Source: Eulemur rufifrons
Lineage: Eukaryota > Chordata > Mammalia > Primates > Lemuridae
NCBI RefSeq assembly: GCF_041146395.1
Contig: NC_090989.1
Coordinates: 239,186,843-239,250,842, forward strand
DNA length: 64,000 bases
Direction: 5' to 3'
The position numbers were made by a program, and so were the translations under genes. Shown here piece after piece: positions 47,642 through 57,320 of this stretch (its first letter is position 1; every line of letters starts with the position of its first letter). Under the pieces are notes generated by a model. The model ran no database searches. It was not told the DNA's origin and saw nothing but the letters and a program-made list of their open reading frames with translations.

Positions 47642-47930
47642 TATATTGCTGGAACTTTTCATTTTTACCTGTGATTCTAAGTAACAATCTCTTGTCATTT
47701 CTTTTCATTTTGAGAAATTCCTTCAACATTTCTTGTAACATAGGTCTTTTAGCAACAAATTTACTTACATGTAAATGTCAATATTTCACGTTCTCCTTTT
47801 AAGGATAAATTCAATGGAGATAGAATTCTTGATTAACAACTATTTAGTATTAAGTACTTTGATATGTCTTATTCTGGCCTTCATTGTTTCTGATGTAAAA
47901 ATGAGTTTTCAGTCATGTCATTGTTACAGC
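47642..47930 (-). repeat. Old L1 continuation after Tigger insertion, minus strand
   Basis: 'ccttcaacatttcttgtaacataggtc' and 'gatagaattcttgattaacaac' continue the old-L1 series, matching the 43910-44030 segment of the first copy. Confidence 0.6.
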
Positions 47931-47931
47931 C

Positions 47932-48005
47932 ATACCTCAGAGATAATGTGTGCTCAATTCCAGATTATCACATTAGGGCACTTCACATAGATTCACTTGA
48001 CTGTC
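47932..48005. repeat. Possible Tigger terminal fragment
   Basis: 'cagccatacctcagagataatgtgtgctcaattccag' resembles a Tigger terminus. Only about 70 bp is recognisable. Confidence 0.4.
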
Positions 48006-48097
48006 TTTACACTTGACTCTGAAGATCTGACTGCTGGAATCTTGCCACCATTACAATCGAGGCAAAAGACAACTTCTCCCCATCCTCTGACACATAG

Positions 48098-48139
<42 letters not shown>
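48098..48139. repeat. (CA)n microsatellite
   Basis: ACAT units followed by an uninterrupted CA run. Confidence 0.97.
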
Positions 48140-48179
48140 CTCTAAAAGGATCTCTTTAAATTCTGTTGTCTAGTCCAGA

Positions 48180-48845
48180 AAGCATACCTCTAGATAGTAA
48201 GAATGACCTTGTCTTTCAGATAAGAGTCTGCCCCTCCACATGGTGATGTGCCTTTACTCTTTATAGTATTTTTCATGCAATATCTTAGCATTCATATTTC
48301 AAGAATCACATACATAGGGCAATAAGAACTGTGTGAAGCAGGTGGTGACCCAGGGAGACTGGAGAAAATGGAGAAGAACAGTAGGTCTAAGACTCAGAAG
48401 CAGGGCTTGGTCAGCCAGAGATGGACCGGCCTGGGTCAGAACAATATTAGGCACTAGAACATTACCCAAGGCAGGAGCTGGTCATTTGGTACTGGGAATA
48501 TCAATCCAAAGAAGGATATGCATCTGGGTAATCAATGCCCAAAGGAAGCTTCAGGGTAGCCCTCCCAGAACCGTTGATTTAAGAGTTCATACAAAGTGCA
48601 GGTCCCAGGCAGGGCTGTAGAAGGTAAATAGCAGGTAATCAGCAGAGGTCTGGCTCTGCTTGCCGTCTTGGAATAGGTAGCATAGCAGTCTGATCAGAGG
48701 CTAATCAAGGTAGTTAACAGAAACCAGAGTAGCAGGCAAATTCTCAGTCTTAGGGACTCAAAGCCAGTCATGGTTGTTGAGGAATTGGAAGTATAAAGAT
48801 TAGAGTAGAATCAGCTGGAAAAGAAGAGGAGGCATATTTAGTTCT
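48180..48845. other. Unassigned interval
   Basis: No gene. A 95-codon frame at 48333-48620 has no recognised domain or splice context. Confidence 0.35.
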
Positions 48846-48847
48846 TT

Positions 48848-49205
48848 GAGGAAGTACTAAATGCCAGGCCTTACCTCCTAACTTATCTCATTTTCATCTC
48901 TCAGCATCTCTGTGCAGAAAGTGGTATGTATCTTCCTTCCTTAAACATGGCGCAGTTGACCAAATGATCAGAGCTCAGGTCTACAAAGCAACATGTTAGG
49001 CGACGGGTTAGGTGGTTAACGAAAGAAGCAACAACAAAAACATGGCACAACTGTGTGCAAGATGCTCTTTATAGAATGAGGAAACTGAGGCCTAGGGAGG
49101 TTAATAACTAGCCAAAGGTCACGCAGCCAGAAAATTATATAGCCTGGTATAAAATCTAGGACTTTCTGACCCCAGAGCCAATTTTCCTCACTTCATCATT
49201 CTGCA
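48848..49205 (-). repeat. MIR SINE, minus strand, apparently split by foreign sequence
   Basis: 'gtactaaatgccaggccttacc' to 'aagtggtatgtatc' and then 'agaatgaggaaactgaggcctaggg' to 'caaaggtcacgcagccag' are two halves of a reversed MIR. About 120 bp between them (48943-49060) is not MIR. It contains the imperfect direct repeats AAACATGGCGCAGTTG and AAACATGGCACAACTG, 95 bp apart, the second preceded by an A-rich stretch. Confidence 0.7.
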
Positions 49206-49539
49206 AAACAGTAAATAATCGGCCTGAGGCTTCTTATTCTATGTGGGCATAAATGGCATCCAGAGAGTGGTAACAGGTCACATTGACAGTAGTAAGCTTG
49301 CAGGGCTGCATATTCAGGAGCCAGGCAAGTTACTTTAATCATATTATCACGCCATCCTTAGAGGACACCTGACATTTCTACAATTTGAATCGTGCCTTTG
49401 AGTTAGGAAATGGCAGATGGTGTCCATATGTATTAATAGGCAGGATGTGTCAATGAAAATGGAATCAGCTCTAAGTAACAAAATGCCAGAAGATGAGGGT
49501 TCTATAAACCAGCAGGGAAGAGAGGTATGAATGGCTGTT
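49206..49539. other. Unassigned interval
   Basis: Nothing recognised. Confidence 0.35.
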
Positions 49540-49547
49540 GTCTAGAT

Positions 49548-49731
49548 CAGAGTTGGCAGACTTTTTCTGTAAAGGGCCAGACACAACTACTCAACTCCGC
49601 TGTCATAGGGGAAAAGCAGCTACAGACAGTATGTACACAAACAGGGTGTGGCTATGTTCCAATGAAACTTTATTTAAAGAAACAAGCTGCCAGCTAGATT
49701 TTGTCCACAGATTGGAGTTTGCTGACTCCTA
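49548..49731 (+). mobile_element. hAT-type MITE (Charlie group) with near-perfect target duplication
   Basis: It begins CAGAGTTGGCAGACTTTTTC and contains 'tgtaaagggccagaca', 'cacaactactcaactccgctgtc' and 'ggctatgttccaatgaaactttatttaaag'. It ends near GTTTGCTGACTCCT. Flanks are GTCTAGAT (49540-49547) and GTCTAGAA (49732-49739), an 8-bp target duplication with one mismatch. An internal stretch is missing compared with the usual family form. It carries no transposase. The family name is uncertain; the hAT class is well supported. Confidence 0.85.
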
Positions 49732-49739
49732 GTCTAGAA

Positions 49740-50685
49740 AACCAACAGGGTCAACTACAGAGGAGGTGTGTGCCATCTAGAAGAACTACAGACTAGTTAG
49801 TTAAGTTAAAAACTCATGTTACTGAGTAGACAGGCAGCCATCATCTTAAAAAGAAGATTGCCTGGGCCAGGCCAGAGCAGTGTGGCTGCTGGTGACAGGG
49901 AGGTTCTGGGTGCCTAGCTTGGAGAAAACACCTAAAGTCACATGCAAAGAGCTAAAGCAGATGAACTTTTCCGACCTCACCATTTTTCTCAGGCTGTACC
50001 AGAGTAAGCAAATGAAGAATCATGGGGAAAATAAGATACAGAGAACCTTATATGTTATTTGGTCTTATTTCCCCTCTGCAGGATTGTAATGTGGGCTCTG
50101 GCCCATTTAGGAAGGAAAATAAACTTCTGTTTAACTAGTTATTGTCAAGATGTATTACCTTCTGCCCATAAAGTGGGTCTTAGTTCTAGACACTGCATGA
50201 GTTACTTATATAGACTATGCAACCGAAGGATTTGCAAGTACTAAATAAGGAATATGGTGCTTCTAATAGGCCAAAAATGGGTTGGGGAGGGGAGTGGAGG
50301 AGGAGGTGATATATTGTAATAGCCATATTAAACTGTACTAAACTTAAAATAACGGGGAAAATATTTCCTTGAAGCTAATAGGAAAAATCAGTTACCAGAC
50401 TCAGAACCATGAATCTAAGTTGTCATCCAGCTGCATGGGCTTACAGGGAGAGTTCCTGTGCTGAGGTTTTCATTATGAAACACAGAGGCATTATTGGGGA
50501 TAAATGAACCAATATGAATGAAATACCTGTAATCGCCAACCTGAAATTTCACGCCAAAAACCATCTGATTCCCATGTTGATGCGGAGTGGTTTTCTTAAA
50601 GTTCAAAAAGAATCCACTTTATTAGCAGAGTGGGATGCTTAGCAGGGGTATGTTTATAAACTTGGATTCTTCAGGTTTCTTCTAA
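49740..50685. other. Unassigned interval
   Basis: No gene recognised; short frames only. Confidence 0.35.
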
Positions 50686-50798
50686 TATTGGAAACAGAAA
50701 GAAAGGGAAGTTCTTGCTCAAATTATTTTCCAAGCATCTACTTATTGTGGCTTTTTTTTGATGTGTTAAAAATAACAGCAGTGGTGCCCAGCTCCAGG

Positions 50799-50875
50799 AT
50801 GAGGCGGGCCGGAATCCTGCCCAGGCTCTGGTGGCTGGGCTGGGCGCTAGTGGGACTGTGTCTGCCCGGGGCCAG
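50799..50875 (+). other. Possible signal-peptide-coding first exon (unproven)
   Basis: An ATG at 50799-50801 opens a frame starting MRRAGILPRLWW with a hydrophobic run LWWLGWALVGLCLPGA. This is the layout of a secretory signal peptide: a basic start, a leucine-rich core and a small-residue end. At 50876-50877 there is a GT after GCCAG, giving a 77-nt exon ending in phase 2. The GC content is higher than the flanks. The donor GTACCT is weak, the ATG context (CCAGG ATG A) is modest, and no downstream exon is visible in this window. I do not recognise the protein. Chance, or a fragment of an old repeat, remains quite possible. Confidence 0.2.
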
Positions 50876-50989
50876 GTACCTTTGTCTAATTCATCTGCCC
50901 AGTTGGGTTGCCTTTTTCCAAATTTGCACAAAGACGCCACATAAGCAATGGTGGCACTGCCTGGTGGGGATATTGGAAGGCTAGGCCTG

Positions 50990-52178
50990 TCTTGGACTTG
51001 ATGGGAAGGGAAAAGGCTGTGGGAATGTTTGAGGCCTTTCTGAGGAAACCTCTGAGGAATCGTCAGTGGGGTCCAGAGGAGATCTGAACTGAGTTCTGCA
51101 CCCCCGACTCTCATATCCCAAGGTTCTTCATTCTGTAGGATTTTTCAGATGGAAGTCATGTCGTAAATAAGACCCAGTGGAAGGAGCATAATGGCGGGAG
51201 GAAGCTGAGTAAGCAAGTGTTTTATGGGAATCCCCACGGGTTGTAAGAGGAGGAGGAAGGCTTGCCAGGCTTCCTCTAGTTTGCTTAGATTAGATAGACT
51301 CTACGCCTGTCCTTCCTTCTCTTCCCTTTTTCTTTTTTATAGTCCCGCCTCCTCCCTCCTCCTCCTTCTGCACTGCTTCTCCCTTCCTGTTGTCACTATC
51401 AGCATCAGCTTAGATCACAGCATTTGGCTGACTCTTTCCCTCCTCTCCTCCCATTTACTCTCCCTTTTCCCCCTTGCTATATGTGTGTGGTGTGCTGCTG
51501 TTTCAATTACATTTTGTTAATATGTTTGTGTCAGCCTGTATACTGCACTGTATATCACAGTCACAGTAAGCATGAGCCACACAACTTTGCAGTCCAAAAG
51601 TGATGGGTTTATTAATTGTGGCAATGAGGGCACAGGACAGTAAATTATTAGCTGTATTGAGAGGTCACAGTGTAGGGGGTAAGGAGAGGGCAACATGGAT
51701 GGCGTAAAAATATTAATAGAATTCAAGAATGAAGACTTTGACCTGCAACTGTTGTTCTTAATCACTTTTGTGTCTTCAATCCCTTTGGAAATTGCTTGAA
51801 TGTCATTTTCCCCAGGAATATGCCTGCACACAACATTTTGCAAGCAACTTTAAAGAGTTCGTGTATATACTCCAAGCTCATCCATGGGTCTGAGTTCACA
51901 AATTCTTGTGCTAGATGAATCCATAGTGATTTATACACAATATCTTAAGTAACATCAAAACATATACAGATTTTGTTTCTTTTAAATGTATTAACAAAAA
52001 AGGGACAATGTACCTTACCATAGAGAATTCTGTCACTTATCACTTAAATTAAACTTAGCATCACTAATATAACCTAGCATTATGTGCCTTCTGATAATGA
52101 TGCAGTATAACATGAAATGCATAATCAGTGAAGCATCCTGGCCAAAAATGTTAGTTTGCATCTAAGCAAGCCTTCAGG
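50990..52178. other. Unassigned interval with a CT-rich tract
   Basis: Pyrimidine-rich at about 51300-51480. Overlapping frames of 98-147 codons here (including 50671-51114 minus) have low-complexity composition and no domain. No gene is called. Confidence 0.35.
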
Positions 52179-52180
52179 TG

Positions 52181-52340
52181 TAACTTCTAGTTGACATAAA
52201 AGTCAGGAATTAAAAAAACAAATTAAATGACATTTCAAAGAAACAGACAAATTTCAGACCTAACTTCTAGTTGACAAAAACTCAGTAAGTAAAAGAACAA
52301 GGTAAGTGATATTTCAAGGAAACAATCAGGCAAATTTAAA
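52181..52340 (+). repeat. 80-bp tandem duplication, two diverged copies
   Basis: TAACTTCTAGTTGACA starts at 52181 and again at 52261. The following segments align with the same order of landmarks ('gacatttcaaagaaac' against 'gatatttcaaggaaac'; 'agacaaatttc' against 'ggcaaatttaa'). This gives exactly 80 bp spacing. The copies differ at many positions, so the duplication is old. It is not part of a repeat family I know. Confidence 0.85.
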
Positions 52341-52905
52341 ATGTGAAACATTCTGTAAGACAACTAGTCTAGTCTCTTGAGAAAGTCAAGATATTTAAAA
52401 CAAGCCAATAAATACAACAGCTGTGGGAACTGTTCTAGATTAAAAGAGAGTACGGGAACATAATGAGCAAATGCAATATGTAAACCTTGAATAGATTCTG
52501 GTTCAGATAAACAAACTGTAATAAAACAAGCTTTTAGATAACAATTAAGGAAAATTTAATATGCCTAGATATTAGATGATATTAGGGAATTATTTTTATC
52601 TTTTGTAGATGTGGTAATGGTATTGTGGGGATGTAGGAGAATTGACACTATACAATTCAGAGGTTAATTGTCAGTGTCAGAAAATTACTTTCAAATGTTT
52701 CGGCAAAAATAATTTAAACATCTATATTAATATATGGTTGCATATACATATAAATAAAGTATATATGGCAATCTCAATGATGCATTGTATTATTATTTTA
52801 ACTTTTCTATGTTTGAAATCTTCAAAATAAAAATTTAAAAAATGAATTACATATAAACATTTTTATAAGATAATAATACAATGAGTTATGGTTCTTTGTC
52901 ATTTT
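52341..52905. other. Unassigned AT-rich interval
   Basis: No gene; A/T-rich with short frames only. Confidence 0.4.
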
Positions 52906-52910
52906 TTAAA

Positions 52911-53176
52911 AATTTTTTTGAGATAGGGTCTTATTCTCTCACCCAGGTTGGAGCACAGTAGCTTCATTATAGCTCACTACCACCTCAAACTCCTGGGCTC
53001 AAGAGAGCCTCCTGCCTCAGCCTCCCAAGTAGCTGGGACTACAGGTACACATCACTCTACCTAGCTAATTTTTGTGTTTTTTGTAGGGATGTGGTCTTGC
53101 CATATTGCTCATGCTGGTCTTAAACTCCTGACTTCAAGCAATTCTCCTGCCTTAGCCTCCCAAAGTGTTAGGATCA
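52911..53176 (-). repeat. Alu SINE (AluJ-like), minus strand, 5'-truncated
   Basis: The plus strand reads 'tgagatagggtcttattctctcacccaggttggagc', 'cctcaaactcctgggctcaag', 'gtagctgggactacaggtac' and 'tgctggtcttaaactcctgac'. It then breaks off at 'cccaaagtgttaggatc', so the Alu 5' end is missing. Decayed CpGs indicate an old copy. Confidence 0.92.
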
Positions 53177-53179
53177 TGT

Positions 53180-54960
53180 GTTTTATCAACTTAAAATCCT
53201 TTTCTGGAATAGTTGGTTCTTAATAGTTCACAGAGACAAGATTAAGCATTTTACGATAGGTCATCCTTTACCAAGAAATCATGTTATAGCTCTCTTTATT
53301 TCTCTCATTTATACCAGAGGTAAATGTGATTAAGAATCTGTACCTTTAACACTAAAAATGGCTTTGGGGGACTTTGTATCTCAGAGGCCTTAACAATACT
53401 TTCTGGCAAATGCTAAAGTTGAGTAGTTTTTAAAAGAAAACATACCAGAACTGCCACTGGCCACCAGCACCACCACTCCACCAGCCTCATCTGATGTAAT
53501 AAAAGGAGATACATAAAAGTTAAGGAAATGTTATCACCTGAGATCATATTTTCCAACTAGAATTGGTTGGGAAATAACAAAGTTGGACTTAGAGAGTCAC
53601 GATTTTCCGGCATCCCAGAGTCTAATTAAGTCAGCCCATATTATCTCATGTCCCGCTTGGTGCAGTCCTGTGTAAGGCTGCAGATTACGGGGGATTGCCA
53701 GGGACTTACTGCACAGTATTAAATTGTATAGATAATGACTTTTGGCATTTTTGTTAGGAGGGACTGGTTTCAATATGCAGTAAGGCAACATCGTTTTACT
53801 CTCAATGGTTAGTTCGTCACCAGCTTTTTTTTAAGTCCTGAAAATAGCTTACCAAAGATTTGTCATTTCCTGCCTGGAGAAAGTTCTGGAGTATTTGTGT
53901 ATTTTATAAATATCAGATGTGTAATCTCAGACGTGAACTTATTATAACTAGCCCCAAGGCATCATGGACTGCAAGTTACCACACGAAAATTAAAGGGGTC
54001 GGATTCGAAAGGGATATGTGTCAAAAAGCTGTGTGAAAGGGCGTGCGCTGAATACGCATCCCTCGGATGAACCTGTGGCTGCTGCGGAACCTGCCATCTA
54101 TCTTTGGCTGTTGGTCAGGCTCCAAAATGCCTTTTATAGCCCCCCAGTAGTGCCTAGTGTCCCCTGGGCTCAATTGGAAGAAAAATATATTAAGTTGGCT
54201 CCTCTTAACTGAAGGGAAAAGGAGAGAAGTGTTTAAATGACTTACTATCTCTTGGGCTCTATTTACTCTGTAAAAAATATTGTACCTAGTATTTCAGAAA
54301 TGGGAACTCTTTGAACCTCAGTAAAAGTCTTTTGGGGGTCATTTGGTATCCCTTCGGAGCAGGGCACTTGATGCTATCGTTTTATTGGCAGCATTTATCA
54401 TTCAGTTCCACTTCCTATTTTACCTTTTTCTTTAACATGAGATGATAAAATAGCATCGTAAAAACAGACCTGCAGGTTTGAATTAGTCTCCATTCTGCTA
54501 ACCCATTGTTTCTCAACTGGAGTCTGCTACAACCAGGCACAAGTTCTCTGTGCTAGGATATGTTCCTAGCAGAGTAAAGAGAGAGAATTAACACCTGGGA
54601 CGGGGGTGGTGATTGGAATAAAAAACCAACTCCTAAGAGGCTCCAATTAAGATAAGGGCATAGAGAAAGGCAGTTATTTACATGCAGGAAAGGAGTGACC
54701 AGATGCCAAAAGTACCAAAGACCGTGGGCATAAAAAGAAAGATATATGGCCCATGAGTCTTACAGAGAAGCAGACTCTTCTTTTTTAATTGAAAGGGACA
54801 CCAGAAAATAAAACTGGATGACAAAAAGTGTTCTTATTTAAAATGGAAGGAAGGGGAGCTGCTTTGAATCCAGTAGCAGGAACATGTGGCACAAGACACT
54901 GAATTTTGACCCAGAAACACAATCTCTGGCCCAGATAAGTCAGCTAAAAATATTTGACTA
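53180..54960. other. Unassigned interval with a CpG-retaining segment
   Basis: No gene recognised. Around 53985-54080 seven or so CpGs are kept within 100 bp, in an otherwise CpG-poor window, across a 64-codon frame (54018-54212) with no recognised domain. Confidence 0.35.
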
Positions 54961-54966
54961 AAGAGT

Positions 54967-55000
54967 AGTGTGTGCGTGTGTGTGTGTGTATGTGTGTGTT
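54967..55000. repeat. (GT)n microsatellite
   Basis: A GT run with a few interruptions. Confidence 0.95.
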
Positions 55001-55115
55001 ATTCAGTGCTTATTGTGTTCAGACACTGGGCAAGTGCTTTTTGATTCTTTAACCATTTGTTCTTCAAAATAAACCTATGAAGCAAGCACTCTCAGTATTC
55101 TCATTTTCCAAATGA
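55001..55115 (-). repeat. MIR SINE fragment, minus strand
   Basis: 'ttcagtgcttattgtgttcagacactgggcaagtgc' and 'ctcattttccaaatg' match the reversed MIR 3' part and core. A (CAAA)n run follows at 55117-55138. Confidence 0.6.
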
Positions 55116-55199
55116 AATAAACAAACAAACAAACAAAAAACCAAAAACCCAAGACTTGGAGTAAGCAATTTTGTTAGTCCCATAATTAGTGTCAGCCAA

Positions 55200-55435
55200 G
55201 GACAACAATAGTAGCTGCCTCTCTTGCTAAGCGACATGTATGGTTACCTTATTTAGTTCTCATAATAACTGTGTGATATATGTGCTATTATTAGCACCAT
55301 TTTGCAGAAGAGGAAACAGGCTTAGAGGGGTTAGGTAAGTTTCATGAGACCCTACAACTGGTAAGTGTGACAGCCAGCATTTAAACCTTGAAGTGTGACT
55401 CCACCGCCTGGCTTCTGAGCTGCCATGCTATTCTG
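55200..55435 (-). repeat. MIR SINE, minus strand
   Basis: 'ttagttctcataataactgtgtg', 'caccattttgcagaagaggaaacaggcttagagggg' and the terminal 'gtgtgactccaccgcctggcttctgagctgccatgc' give a nearly complete reversed MIR. It is interrupted downstream by the strepsirrhine-type Alu. Confidence 0.85.
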
Positions 55436-55439
55436 TCTT

Positions 55440-55811
<372 letters not shown>

Positions 55812-56880
55812 ACTGTATAAATTTGAGCTCCCTCCTTCCAATGTTTATCTAGATCTTCTCCATTGGTGGAGAAAATAAGAAAACTTGTTAAAAAGTATTT
55901 GATATTTTATGCTTAAAATTAGGTTAGGTTTTAAATGAATGCCATAAAACAACTAGTCATCAGTTGGAATAGCAGTTAATGTTGCTGAGTAAGTTAAGGC
56001 ATTCATAGTCTTTAATATTGCTGAGAACAGAACTCAATAAGTTGTGTTCTGAGATGAAAAGAGAGATCTCACGGACAGGACACAAGAAACTGGCTAATTT
56101 ATGACTCCTGCCATGTCCTCTCTGGGAAAGACAAATGGAAGAAGGACACACTCACTGGTTCATACCTGGAATTCTTAGCTTGCACTGGAATTGGCTGCAA
56201 AGCAAAGGCCACCAAACCTGGCTGATGAAGCAGAGCCTGGGTGTGAGAATCTCCACAGCTTCAAGATGACTGGAAGCTGCAAAGACAGGTCTGTGGACCC
56301 AGAGGCAGGACAGTAAGGGTAGGAGGGCAACAGAAATCCAGAACCTGTGAAATGAAAAAGAGACCCACACTGAAGCACTCACCATCTGATGATATTCCAA
56401 AATACCAGGAAAATCAGAACTATCTTAAGCATTTCAGAGAACTGGGTATCAGAATTGCATGTCTTCTCAATGGCAACATTAGCAGCTGTTAGTAATATAT
56501 GCCACAAAAACTAGGGAGTAAAACAAGATATGAGACCTAGGGAGCAGGGGACCCAATACAGGAGAAAAGGAAAGAAATTTCTAAGGTGAAGGCAGGGGGA
56601 AGTCCCAGGATAACATCTGAGTAGCAAGCGTAGGGCACTCAGCCCAGATTGGAGCAGATATGTTCAGGACTCCAGAGAAAAGTTTACAAAAAACTTAAGC
56701 CAAAGATGCTTGATAGTTTTTGGCCATGTAGGAAATTACATTGAAATTATATTAAGAGGCATTTTACAGATGTTTGAAAAGAATTGGCTGTAGGTTCAAA
56801 AAAGTTGGACAATTATTTCAGTGGAAGGGAAAAAATTATAGAAGAAAAATATTAATGAAGTCACTACTTAGCTCCATAGT
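55812..56880. other. Unassigned interval
   Basis: No gene recognised; short frames on both strands lack domains. Confidence 0.35.
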
Positions 56881-56884
56881 AAAT

Positions 56885-57110
56885 ACAGGTGGCTCCCAGG
56901 TTACAGACAAGATATGTTCCTGAGAACGTCTTTAGGTCGGATTTATATGTGACTCAGATTCCTGATGAATAGCACATGTATGGTAACAACATAATATTAA
57001 CAATGCTATATTGGCTCCTGTGGTAATAGTACAGTGTAATCCCATAATACCCCTGTACTGTAATAGTAAATTATAGAAACTGTCATGCTCTTTCTTTTAA
57101 TTCAGACAAA
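56885..57110. repeat. Possible Tigger-type DNA transposon relic
   Basis: 'caggtggctcccaggttacagac', 'gatatgttcctgagaacgtctttaggtcggatt' and 'gatgaatagcacatgtatgg' resemble the terminal part of a Tigger-type MITE. No second terminus or target duplication could be placed. Confidence 0.4.
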
Positions 57111-57214
57111 CAGAACATTAAAAAAAAACTCATACAAAAAGCTAGATAGGATAAAATTCAAAAAAGAATATGGGAAATATCTCTTCTTTTCGCATATGTT
57201 TAGATCTTACCTCT

Positions 57215-57320
57215 GCAACAAAACTGTAAAGGATTTGAGGGTCCAAATTTGAAATGTTCTGGTGCCAAACAGAGTGCTAGACATATAGCAGGTGCCCTAT
57301 AAATATTCACTGGTTGATTT
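57215..57320 (+). repeat. L2 LINE 3' end, plus strand
   Basis: 'gccaaacagagtgctagacatatagcaggtgccctataaatattcactgg' matches the L2 terminus. Confidence 0.65.

Noticed and set aside
48962..49037. tRNA-like D-arm resemblance
   Set aside because: Only a short 'ttaggtggttaacg' match; no acceptor pairing, anticodon stem or B box could be placed, so it is not called an RNA gene.
50671..51114. 147-codon minus-strand open frame
   Set aside because: No recognisable domain; low-complexity P/S/L content; overlaps CT-rich sequence and the opposite-strand candidate exon.
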